Shown piece by piece: positions 1 to 6,101 of a stretch of DNA of 8,099 nt. Within the stretch, counting starts at the first letter, position 1, and each line of letters begins with the position of its first letter. Position numbers and translations under genes: made by a program. The notes under the pieces are model-generated. The model did not search any database. It was not told the DNA's origin and saw only the letters and a program-made list of their open reading frames with translations. Source of the stretch: Nitrososphaerales archaeon (GTDB taxonomy: Archaea > Thermoproteota > Nitrososphaeria > Nitrososphaerales > Gagatemarchaeaceae); NCBI GenBank assembly GCA_030039515.1, contig JASHVT010000122.1, forward strand, positions 1 through 8,099, in the 5' to 3' direction.

Positions 1-192
1 CACGAGGACCTGGGATTCACACCGAGCAAGGTCGTCTACGACAAGACAAAGCCGGTCGGGCCGATCAGCAGGGCCTTGGACATCACCAAGAGCAAGCACA
101 CTCTCGGATGGGCCCCGAAGGTAGGGATAGAGGAGGGGCTCAGGGCGACCGTCTCTTGGCACAAGCAGAACTTCAGATTCCTCAGCTCGTGA
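1..192 (+). CDS. NAD-dependent sugar-nucleotide epimerase/reductase, C-terminal end (GDP-L-fucose synthase-like), partial
   Basis: Frame 1 is open from the window edge to TGA at 190-192 and encodes the last 63 residues of a protein whose start lies outside. The tail has the pattern KPVGPISRALDITKSKHTLG, then W-A-P-K, then G-I-E-E-G-L-R-A-T-V-S-W. This is the C-terminal signature of extended short-chain dehydrogenases that act on nucleotide sugars: K-P-x-G, an arginine that contacts the nucleotide sugar, L-D-x-x-K, L-G-W-x-P, then E-E-G-L-R-x-T-x-x-W. The spacing most resembles GDP-L-fucose synthase (WcaG/Fcl), but UDP-sugar epimerases end in a similar way, so the exact reaction is not settled. 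The catalytic YxxxK and Rossmann parts are not in view. It converges with the glycosyltransferase gene, leaving a 31-base gap (193-223) in which I see no clear terminator. Confidence 0.8.
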   Translation, partial: HEDLGFTPSKVVYDKTKPVGPISRALDITKSKHTLGWAPKVGIEEGLRATVSWHKQNFRFLSS

Positions 193-223
193 GGCCCCGT
201 CGAGTCCTGCAGCCCAGCCTAGA

Positions 224-1045
224 TTAGCTACTCCCGCCCATCCGTCGGGCGGACCTCCGGAGCAGGTATGCGAGGTTTCCGCGGCGGACCTGCAGCATCA
301 GGGCCCTCGCGTCCGCCACGCGAGTTGATCCCGGCGCTATCCCGAACCTGGACGCGAGAGACTTTGCGATGACTAGCGACTCAGACTCTTGCATCGCCCG
401 CGTCGACGACTTCACCGACGACGAAGAGGGGTGCACCCTGTATCGGGCCACTGTCACCGGGACCCGTTCGACCTTGCAGAGCCCAAGGACTCGGGCGAGA
501 TACTCGTAGTCAGACGCGTAGCGGTAGGCCGTGTTGAAGAGGCCGACCTTCTCGATCACCGACCTGCGGAGGAGTGTTGCCGGGTGAGTCACGCCTACGT
601 TGAACCCCTTCCTGACGTAGTACTCGAGGGAGACCTTGGGAGGATAATAGGTCCACACGTGCCTGCCCTCGCTGTCCACCCTTTCCAGGTTTCCATACAG
701 AGCCTCGACGCCGGGCAGTCTCAAGAAGTGAGACGCGAGCTCAGGGAAGACGTTCGGCCTGTACATGTCGTCGGCGTTCATCACAGCCCACACGTCACCG
801 GTCACCTTCTCAAGGCCTGCGTTCTCCGCCTCAGGTATGGTGCTCCCCTCGTCATGCACAACGCTGATGTCCGACCCCGTCTTCTTCGCAAAGTCCTCCA
901 CGATTTTGAGCGTGCCGTCGCTGCTCCCCCCGTCGACGACGATCTGCTCGACCTCGACTTCGCCCTGCTCCTGGTGGACGCTCCGCAGGCACTCCTCGAC
1001 GTACTTCGAGGAGTTCAGGGTCGGAGTGATTATCGAGAACTTCAA
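224..1045 (-). CDS. Glycosyltransferase family 2 (GT-A fold)
   Basis: The 273-residue protein opens with FSIITPTLNSSKYVEECLRS (residues 3-22), the first strand and helix of the GT-A fold. VVDGGSSDGT follows at 36-45, and NADD at 90-93 stands at the DxD metal and nucleotide-sugar site. THPATLLRR (153-161) and SDYEYLARV (178-186) match the acceptor and catalytic-base region of small family 2 transferases. There is no signal peptide or membrane segment, so it probably acts at the cytoplasmic face. The likely role is adding one sugar to a surface polysaccharide, glycolipid or protein glycan; donor and acceptor cannot be read from sequence. The start is TTG at 1045-1043; upstream in frame there is no ATG, GTG or TTG before a stop, and GGTGAGG lies just ahead of it. 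It follows the EF-1A gene on the same strand after 93 bases, and sugar-nucleotide genes flank both. Confidence 0.88.
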   Translation of the reverse strand: MKFSIITPTLNSSKYVEECLRSVHQEQGEVEVEQIVVDGGSSDGTLKIVEDFAKKTGSDISVVHDEGSTIPEAENAGLEKVTGDVWAVMNADDMYRPNVFPELASHFLRLPGVEALYGNLERVDSEGRHVWTYYPPKVSLEYYVRKGFNVGVTHPATLLRRSVIEKVGLFNTAYRYASDYEYLARVLGLCKVERVPVTVARYRVHPSSSSVKSSTRAMQESESLVIAKSLASRFGIAPGSTRVADARALMLQVRRGNLAYLLRRSARRMGGSS

Positions 1046-1103
1046 GGCCTCACCAGACAGTGGAAGAGAGAGGCGTCACCAACTCGCTAAAGTCATCTCC
1101 GCC

Positions 1104-1138
1104 ACGAGACTGTGTCTTGCGGACGGCACAGGGCTCGT
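1104..1138 (-). other. Hairpin directly after the EF-1A stop codon
   Basis: Positions 1104-1108 (acgag) pair with 1134-1138 (ctcgt), and 1110-1114 (ctgtg) pair with 1127-1131 (cacag). There is a small asymmetric bulge between the two arms and a loop of about 12 bases. The structure abuts the EF-1A stop codon at 1139-1141, so on the - strand it would be the first element of the 3' untranslated region. It lacks the long T-run expected of an archaeal intrinsic terminator; only a short CTTTAG follows on the - strand. It may stabilise the transcript end, attenuate read-through into the glycosyltransferase gene, or be chance. Confidence 0.35.
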
Positions 1139-2467
1139 CTAGGCCTTGGCCGCGACTTTCTTCTCGGCTTGGCCCTTCAGCGTGATTTCTCTTACGATCC
1201 CGGCCGCGACCGTGGAGCCCGAGTCTCTAAGAGCGAAGCGCCCCAGCTCTGGGAAGTCCTTGAACGTCTCGAGGACTATGGGCCTGAGGGGGGTTATCTT
1301 CACGATCGCCGAGTCGCCGGTCTTGATCGTCTTCGGCTTCTCCTCGGTCGGCTGCCCCGTCCTTGGGTCGATCTTTGCGACTATCTCCGATATCGTCGCG
1401 GCGACCTGGGCGGTGTGAGCGTGGAGAACAGGCGTGTATCCTGCGGCTATCGCGGTCGGATGGTATACGACGATGATCTGCGCCTGGAACTCGCGAGCGA
1501 TGGTCGGCGGGTTGCTGCTAGGTCCTAGAACGGACCCCCTTCGGAAGTCTGACTTCGACACGCCTCTGAGGTTGATGCCTATGTTGTCGCCTGACATCGC
1601 CTCCTGCATCGCCGTGTGGTGAGTCTCTATCGACTTCACTTCGGCCGTCATGCCCTCCGGCATGATAGATATCGAGTCACCCACCTTGATCTTGCCAGTC
1701 TCGATCCTCCCGACCGGCACCGTCCCTACGCCCTGGATCGTGTATACGTCCTGGACCGGCATCCTGAGGGGCTTGTCGATTGGCTTCGGTGGCTCTGAGA
1801 ATGTGTCGAGCGCCTGCAGCAGCGTGGGCCCCTTGTACCAGGGCATGTTGGTCGAGGGCTTCACCAGATTCTCGCCCGTCCATCCCGAGACTGGGATGAA
1901 GTTGATCTTCCTGACGTCGTAGCCGACGGTCTTCAACAGGTTCTCGACGTCCTGCTTCGCTTCGTTGTATCTCTGCTCCGTGTACTTGACGGTCTGGTCG
2001 TCCATCTTGTTGATGCACACGACAAGCTGGTTTACTCCCAGGGTCCTCAGAAGAAACGCGTGCTCCCTGGCCTGCCCGCCGGGGCCTAGGGCCACGTCCT
2101 CCTCGCCCTTCTTGGCAGACACTACCAGTACCGCCGCGTCGGCCTCAGAAGCGCCCGTTATCATGTTCTTGATGAAGTCGCGGTGGCCTGGCGCGTCGAT
2201 CAGCGTGTAGAAGTACTTCGGCGTCTCGAACCTCTGGAATGCGAGGTCGATGGTCACACCCCTCTCCCTCTCGTCCTTCAGCTGGTCGAGCACCCAAGCG
2301 TACTTGAACGAGTCGCCCGCACCCGTCTTCTCGGACTCCTTCGCGAACTCCTCGATCATCCTCTGGTCCACGACGCCGAGGTCGAAGAGGAAGTGACCCA
2401 TGGACGTGCTCTTGCCGTGGTCCACGTGGCCCGTTACAATCAGGTTTAGGTGTGCCTTATTCGCCAT
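1139..2467 (-). CDS. tuf: Elongation factor 1-alpha (aEF-1A / EF-Tu)
   Basis: This is the translational GTPase that delivers aminoacyl-tRNA to the ribosome. It has 442 residues, close to the usual archaeal length of about 430-440. The G domain is complete: P-loop GHVDHGKS at 13-20, switch I RERGVTID at 67-74, DAPGH at 91-95, NKMD at 153-156 and the SGW loop at 194-196. Domains II and III follow, with recognisable VYTIQGVGTVPVGRIETGKI and HAHTAQVAA motifs. The segment between SAKKGE and GQAREH (about 121-131) is long, as in TACK archaea and eukaryotes and unlike euryarchaea. The start is ATG, with GTGAGGG a few bases upstream and a TATA-like box at 2507-2514. The usual archaeal neighbour rpsJ is not downstream; a glycosyltransferase is. 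The gene is divergent from the epimerase at 2652. The assignment is secure. Confidence 0.98.
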   Translation of the reverse strand: MANKAHLNLIVTGHVDHGKSTSMGHFLFDLGVVDQRMIEEFAKESEKTGAGDSFKYAWVLDQLKDERERGVTIDLAFQRFETPKYFYTLIDAPGHRDFIKNMITGASEADAAVLVVSAKKGEEDVALGPGGQAREHAFLLRTLGVNQLVVCINKMDDQTVKYTEQRYNEAKQDVENLLKTVGYDVRKINFIPVSGWTGENLVKPSTNMPWYKGPTLLQALDTFSEPPKPIDKPLRMPVQDVYTIQGVGTVPVGRIETGKIKVGDSISIMPEGMTAEVKSIETHHTAMQEAMSGDNIGINLRGVSKSDFRRGSVLGPSSNPPTIAREFQAQIIVVYHPTAIAAGYTPVLHAHTAQVAATISEIVAKIDPRTGQPTEEKPKTIKTGDSAIVKITPLRPIVLETFKDFPELGRFALRDSGSTVAAGIVREITLKGQAEKKVAAKA

Positions 2468-2506
2468 ACTCCCTCACGTTACAAGAAATTCGACCGCTCT
2501 CCAGCG

Positions 2507-2514
2507 TATTTAAG
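2507..2514 (-). promoter_or_regulatory. TATA-like box of the EF-1A promoter
   Basis: On the - strand this reads CTTAAATA, a good archaeal box A match in an otherwise GC-rich area. It lies about 40 bases upstream of the EF-1A ATG. Initiation 22-27 bases downstream would give a leader of roughly 15-20 bases, which still includes the GTGAGGG ribosome-binding motif (about 2473-2479). No convincing BRE sequence was picked out upstream. Confidence 0.7.
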
Positions 2515-2539
2515 CATACTGAATCATTTGGCAGCCCTC

Positions 2540-2577
2540 GCGCCTTTTCTCTTCGCAAAAAACCGAAGAGGACGCGC
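2540..2577. other. Inverted repeat in the divergent EF-1A/epimerase intergenic region
   Basis: A perfect 7-base inverted repeat, ctcttcg (2549-2555) and cgaagag (2564-2570), encloses an 8-base A-rich loop, caaaaaac. Outside it, gcgc at 2540-2543 can pair with gcgc at 2574-2577 across a small internal loop. It lies upstream of both divergent genes, about 26 bases beyond the EF-1A TATA box and about 75 bases before the epimerase start. A two-fold site here could be an operator for a dimeric regulator, or it could be part of an untranslated leader. The sequence alone does not decide. Confidence 0.4.
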
Positions 2578-2589
2578 ATAGGCGTCCGA

Positions 2590-2602
2590 TAGGTTATCTA
2601 CC
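2590..2602 (+). promoter_or_regulatory. Possible promoter of the downstream epimerase gene
   Basis: The stretch taggttatctac is the most AT-rich patch on the + strand at a suitable distance from the ATG at 2652. Initiation about 25 bases downstream would leave a leader of around 30 bases containing GGGAG (2638-2642), nine bases before the start. The match to an archaeal TATA box is weak, so this is tentative. Confidence 0.3.
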
Positions 2603-2651
2603 ATCGCGACAAGCCCTGGAGAATGCCAGCGATGCGCGGGAGCGCTACTTC

Positions 2652-3617
2652 ATGGTAAAGGCGATGGTCACAGGGGCGGCGGGCTTCATCGGCTCATATC
2701 TGGTAGACGAGCTACTGGCAGAAGGCAGTTCCGTGGTGGGCGTCGACAACATGTCCGCGGGCAAGATGGAGAACGTCGAGGCGAACACGGGCAACAGCGC
2801 GTTCTCCTTCGTCAAACTTGACTTGAGGGAGGAGATCGGGGGCAAGCTCCCACGCGACGTCGACGTCGTCTTCCATCTGGCGGCGGACCCCGAGGTTAGG
2901 ACCGGACTGGACCACCCGGAGTCGCAGTTCGAGAACAACATCCTCGCGACCTACAACATGCTCGAATTCGCGAGGAAGTCAGGGGTCAAACGATTCTGTC
3001 TGGCGTCCTCCTCTACGGTCTACGGAGAGCCGAAGGTTGCGCCCACGCCCGAGGATTATGCGCCCCTGCTCCCGATCTCGATCTATGGATGCAGCAAGCT
3101 GGCGTGCGAGACCATGGCCTTCGGATACGGCCAGACCTTTGGGATACAGATCACAGTATTCAGGCCGGCGAACGTCGTGGGTGGTAGGGGAACGCACGGC
3201 GTCCTTCTCGACTTCATCGCGAAACTGAGGGCGGATCCTCGGAACCTCCTGATCCTAGGCGACGGGAGCCAGGCGAAGAGCTACGTTCACGCTTCAGACG
3301 TCGCCAAGGCCTTTGTGCTGATCAACTCGAGGGCTGCCAAGCTGAGTCCCTTCGAGGTCTTCAACGTCGGCAACGCCGGCAAGACCTCGGTCCGCAGCAT
3401 CGCCGAGATCGTAAGCTCGGAGATGGGGATCTCGCCCTCCTACACCTTCTCCGGGGGAGTGGATGGCGGGAGGGCGTGGAAGGGCGACGTTCGCTCAGTC
3501 CTGCTCTCCATCGACAAGGTCCGCGCCGCTGGGTGGGCCCCGAATTGGTCGAGCGACGACAGCGTCAGGCGCTCTGTCGCCGAGCTCCTGTCAAGGAGCG
3601 CTCGAGGAGGCCGCTGA
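2652..3617 (+). CDS. NAD-dependent epimerase/dehydratase (extended SDR, UDP-glucose 4-epimerase-like)
   Basis: The 321-residue protein is a full-length extended short-chain dehydrogenase/reductase. The NAD-binding loop GAAGFIG is at 8-14, with the acidic D32 after the second strand that selects NAD over NADP. HLAA is at 75-78, SSSTVYG at 119-125, and the catalytic YGCSK at 145-149. FRPANVVG at 170-177 and SYVHASDVAKA at 210-220 form the sugar-nucleotide part; R274 in GGRAWKGDVRS is the kind of arginine that contacts the nucleotide. Such enzymes epimerise or dehydrate UDP-, dTDP- or GDP-sugars in the cytoplasm to supply glycan synthesis. The archaeal GalE-like subgroup fits best, but the substrate cannot be read. 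The ATG is preceded by GGGAG at 2638-2642; a second in-frame ATG at 2664 would cut into the first strand and is less likely. It converges with the transketolase operon over a 27-base gap. Confidence 0.88.
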   Translation: MVKAMVTGAAGFIGSYLVDELLAEGSSVVGVDNMSAGKMENVEANTGNSAFSFVKLDLREEIGGKLPRDVDVVFHLAADPEVRTGLDHPESQFENNILATYNMLEFARKSGVKRFCLASSSTVYGEPKVAPTPEDYAPLLPISIYGCSKLACETMAFGYGQTFGIQITVFRPANVVGGRGTHGVLLDFIAKLRADPRNLLILGDGSQAKSYVHASDVAKAFVLINSRAAKLSPFEVFNVGNAGKTSVRSIAEIVSSEMGISPSYTFSGGVDGGRAWKGDVRSVLLSIDKVRAAGWAPNWSSDDSVRRSVAELLSRSARGGR

Positions 3618-3628
3618 CCCTGCAGCGG
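3611..3628. terminator. Small hairpin between convergent genes, possible terminator
   Basis: The six-base arms ccgctg (3611-3616) and cagcgg (3623-3628) are perfect complements around a six-base loop. The element spans the epimerase stop codon (3615-3617) and reaches into the 27-base gap before the stop of the opposing transketolase gene. There is no T-run on either strand, so it is at best a weak structural terminator for the convergent pair. Confidence 0.25.
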
Positions 3629-3644
3629 TTCTGCGCCCGGCAGT

Positions 3645-4592
3645 TCACCGACCGCTCGAGACTAGGCTGAGCGCCTCGTCAGCTATGTGCATGGAGGTGA
3701 GGCCGTACTTCTTTAGTAGCTCGCCGGCGTCCCCGCTCTCGCCGAATGTGTCCATCACTCCAACCCTCCTCATGGGGACGGGCCGCTCTTCGCACAGCAC
3801 CTCGGCGACAGCCGAGCCCATCCCTCCTACTATGTTGTGCTCCTCCGCGGTCACGACCCTGCCGCACTTCCTGGCGAAGGACACCAAGGTCTTGGAGTCG
3901 ATGGGCTTTACCGTGTGGACGTCGACGACCGCAGCGGAAAGTCCCTTTTCCTTTAGCGAGTCGGCGGCCCTGACCGCCTCAGCCACCATGATGCCGCAGG
4001 CGAAGATAGCCACGTCGCTCCCGTCCCTTACGACCGTGGCTTCCCCGAACCTGTAGTCGAACCCCTCTTCGTAGACGACCGGGGTCGAAGGCCTCGTCAG
4101 CCTGATGTAGAAGGGGCCAGGGATCTCCGCGACCGCCTTCACTATGGCCTTCGTCGAGACGGCGTCTGCAGGGACGATCACCCTCATCTTGGGTATGGAC
4201 CGCATGATGGCGATGTCCTCCACCTGCTGGTGCGAGGCACCGTCTGGACCGACCGAGATGCCTCCGTGGGAACACACGATCTTGACACTAAGGTTGGGGT
4301 ACGCGATGTTGTTTCTTATCTGGTCGACGCACTTTCCCGGGACGAATATCGCGTAGGTCCCTGCGAAGGGTATCTTCCCCGCGAGTGCGAAGCCGGCCGC
4401 GACCGAGACGAGGTTCTGTTCAGCTATCCCGAAGTTGAACATCCTCTCTGGGAACTCCGACGCGAAGACGCCAGACTTCAGCGACCCGGTGGTGTCCGCG
4501 CCCAAGACTACGACGTTCCTGTTCGTCGCCCCGAGCTCTATCAGCGCGTCCCCGTACGCGTCCCTCATCGCGGCCAGCTTCTCTAGCGTCAT
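3645..4592 (-). CDS. Transketolase, C-terminal subunit (pyrimidine-binding and C-terminal domains)
   Basis: This 315-residue protein is the second half of a split transketolase. It holds the thiamine-diphosphate pyrimidine-binding domain with FNFGIAEQN at 52-60, where E58 is the glutamate that activates the cofactor. HGGISVGPDGASHQ at 109-122 and PADAV at 141-145 follow, then the C-terminal transketolase domain with AEEHNIVGGMGSAVAE at 249-264. With the N-terminal subunit it would form the active enzyme that moves two-carbon ketol units between pentose, heptose, tetrose and triose phosphates. The start is ATG, which overlaps the rpe stop by four bases (ATGA at 4592-4589), and GGAG lies about seven bases upstream. 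Such overlap suggests translational coupling. It is the last gene of the operon. The 1-deoxyxylulose-5-phosphate synthase C-terminal half is similar, but the separate Tkt N-terminal partner and the rpe neighbour favour transketolase. Confidence 0.93.
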   Translation of the reverse strand: MTLEKLAAMRDAYGDALIELGATNRNVVVLGADTTGSLKSGVFASEFPERMFNFGIAEQNLVSVAAGFALAGKIPFAGTYAIFVPGKCVDQIRNNIAYPNLSVKIVCSHGGISVGPDGASHQQVEDIAIMRSIPKMRVIVPADAVSTKAIVKAVAEIPGPFYIRLTRPSTPVVYEEGFDYRFGEATVVRDGSDVAIFACGIMVAEAVRAADSLKEKGLSAAVVDVHTVKPIDSKTLVSFARKCGRVVTAEEHNIVGGMGSAVAEVLCEERPVPMRRVGVMDTFGESGDAGELLKKYGLTSMHIADEALSLVSSGR

Positions 4593-5275
4593 TCTCTCTC
4601 TCCGAGCTTCATGGCTCTCTCCCTGAGCTCCCCGATCGCTTTGACAGGGTCCTTCTTTCCATATACTCCCGCGCCGGCGACGAGGACGTTCCCTCCCCTC
4701 TTAACGACTTCGTGGACGTTCTCCGGTTCGACCCCGCCGTCTATCTCGACGTCAGTCGCGAGTCCCCTCTCTCTGACCATGGAGGAGAGAGACTCGAGCT
4801 TCGGCATCACGGACATGTCCATCGTCTGCCCGCTGAAGCCGGGATTGACGGTCATCACGACGAGCGAGGAGACCTTGTCAAGCCGCTCGGCAGCCCACGA
4901 AGGCAGCTGCGTGGCCGGCCTGATCGCCAGCCCCATCGCACGGCCCGCTCTCCTTATCTTGGAGTGGAGCTCGTCGAAGGACTCGCCTGACAGCACCTCG
5001 GCATGGAGGGTCAGCAGGTCGGACCCGGCTTCGATGAACTTCTCGAGATAGCGTCCGGGGTCGTCGATCATCAAGTGCGTGTCGAACATCAGATCGCACC
5101 TCCTCCTCAGCGCTTTCACCGTCCCTGGTCCGAATGTGATGTTCGGGGCGAAGTGTCCGTCGATGACGTCCAGGTGCACCTGGTCCGCGCCGCCCTCCTT
5201 GCATATGTCGACCGCCCCGTCGAGGTCTCCCAAGTCCCACGCAAGGACTGAGGGTGCGATCCTGATTCGCTGCAA
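4589..5275 (-). CDS. rpe: Ribulose-phosphate 3-epimerase
   Basis: The enzyme interconverts D-ribulose 5-phosphate and D-xylulose 5-phosphate in the cytoplasm. The 228-residue protein is a complete TIM barrel of normal length. The family motifs are in order: IAPSVLAWDLGDL at 6-18 (S9), VHLDVIDGHFAPN at 33-45 (metal ligands H34 and D36), FDTHLMI at 64-70 (H67), LTLHAE at 88-93, MTVNPGFSGQ at 141-150, and EIDGGV at 177-182 (D179, metal ligand and catalytic acid/base). All expected catalytic residues are present. The start is TTG at 5275-5273, four bases after the stop of the transketolase N-terminal gene; no other in-frame start exists before an upstream stop codon. The ribosome-binding site is weak, so translation may depend on coupling. 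It lies between the two transketolase halves and supplies their xylulose-5-P substrate. Confidence 0.96.
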   Translation of the reverse strand: MQRIRIAPSVLAWDLGDLDGAVDICKEGGADQVHLDVIDGHFAPNITFGPGTVKALRRRCDLMFDTHLMIDDPGRYLEKFIEAGSDLLTLHAEVLSGESFDELHSKIRRAGRAMGLAIRPATQLPSWAAERLDKVSSLVVMTVNPGFSGQTMDMSVMPKLESLSSMVRERGLATDVEIDGGVEPENVHEVVKRGGNVLVAGAGVYGKKDPVKAIGELRERAMKLGERE

Positions 5276-5279
5276 CCGA

Positions 5280-6098
5280 CTACTTCAGCTCGCTCAATAC
5301 GTCCGAGAGCTTCTCCTTGGACGGCGCCGTCCCGTGGTAGTGGGGCGACCACTCCATGAATGATATCCCCTTGCCCTTGACGGTGTGCGCGATGACGACG
5401 GTCGGCCTGTTGCGCGTGTTGGCTGCGAGGTCGAACCCGTCGAGCAGCTGGGAGAAGTCGTACCCGTCTACCTCGATGACGTTCCAGTTGAATGCGCGCC
5501 ACTTCGCGGCCAGCGGCTCCAGGGGCATTATCTGCTCGGTGAGCCCGTCTTGTTGGATCCCGTTCCTGTCGATGATGGCCGTAAGGTTGTCGACCCTGTA
5601 CTTCGAAGCGGCCATCGCGGCCTCCCACACCTGCCCCTCCTGCTGCTCCCCGTCCCCCATCAGCACGTAGGTCCTGTACCCCCTCCTGTCCATCTTCCCG
5701 GCCAGCGCGGTCCCTAGCCCGAGCGAGAGCCCTATCCCCTCCGAACCTGCCGGCGCCTCGACGCCGGGGACTCCCATCGACGGATGGCCTTGCAGCCTCG
5801 CCCCGAGCTTCCTCAGTGTCATGAGCTCTTCGACCGGGAAGTAGCCTGCTTGCGCGAGGATAGCGTACAGCAGCGGTGCCGCGTGCCCTTTGCTGAGGAA
5901 GAACCTGTCCCTGTCCTGCCAGTGCGGGTCCTTCGGCTCGTGCCTCATGACGTGGAAGTAGAGCGTCACGAGGAGCTCCACGGCAGACAGCGACCCTCCG
6001 GGATGGCCTGAGCCAGCCTCTGCGAGGCTCTCGAGTATCAGCTTCCGCGTGTTCCTCGCTAGCTCCTTCAGCCTGATGACCTCCTGAGCGTTCTCCAC
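5280..6098 (-). CDS. Transketolase, N-terminal subunit (ThDP diphosphate-binding domain)
   Basis: This 272-residue protein is the first half of a split transketolase. SGHPGGSLSAVELL at 30-43 (H32) and FLSKGHAAPLLYA at 67-79 (H72) match the substrate-channel histidines. The ThDP and metal motif runs from GDGE at 148-151 to N179, the usual GDG-x(25-30)-N spacing, and TVKGKG occurs near the C-terminus. It binds the diphosphate of thiamine diphosphate and pairs with the C-terminal subunit encoded two genes downstream. One odd point: residues 118-124 read GSEGIGL where most transketolases have G-x-L-G-Q-G-L. The start is GTG, chosen because TGAGGAG lies seven bases upstream across the end of the kinase gene. 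The gap to the kinase stop is three bases and to rpe four bases, so all belong to one transcript. DXS-type synthases are excluded by length and motifs. Confidence 0.94.
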   Translation of the reverse strand: MENAQEVIRLKELARNTRKLILESLAEAGSGHPGGSLSAVELLVTLYFHVMRHEPKDPHWQDRDRFFLSKGHAAPLLYAILAQAGYFPVEELMTLRKLGARLQGHPSMGVPGVEAPAGSEGIGLSLGLGTALAGKMDRRGYRTYVLMGDGEQQEGQVWEAAMAASKYRVDNLTAIIDRNGIQQDGLTEQIMPLEPLAAKWRAFNWNVIEVDGYDFSQLLDGFDLAANTRNRPTVVIAHTVKGKGISFMEWSPHYHGTAPSKEKLSDVLSELK

Positions 6099-6101
6099 GG
6101 C

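Noticed and set aside
389..1090. Open + strand frame of 233 codons opposite the glycosyltransferase
   Set aside because: It is low-complexity in Arg, His and Val, has no recognisable motif, and lies antisense to a gene with clear family motifs; long shadow frames are normal in GC-rich DNA.
3599..3660. Direct repeat CGCTCGAG at 3599-3606 and 3653-3660 around the convergent gene ends
   Set aside because: Eight bases in GC-rich DNA, both inside coding sequence, is within chance expectation; there is no further similarity around the copies.
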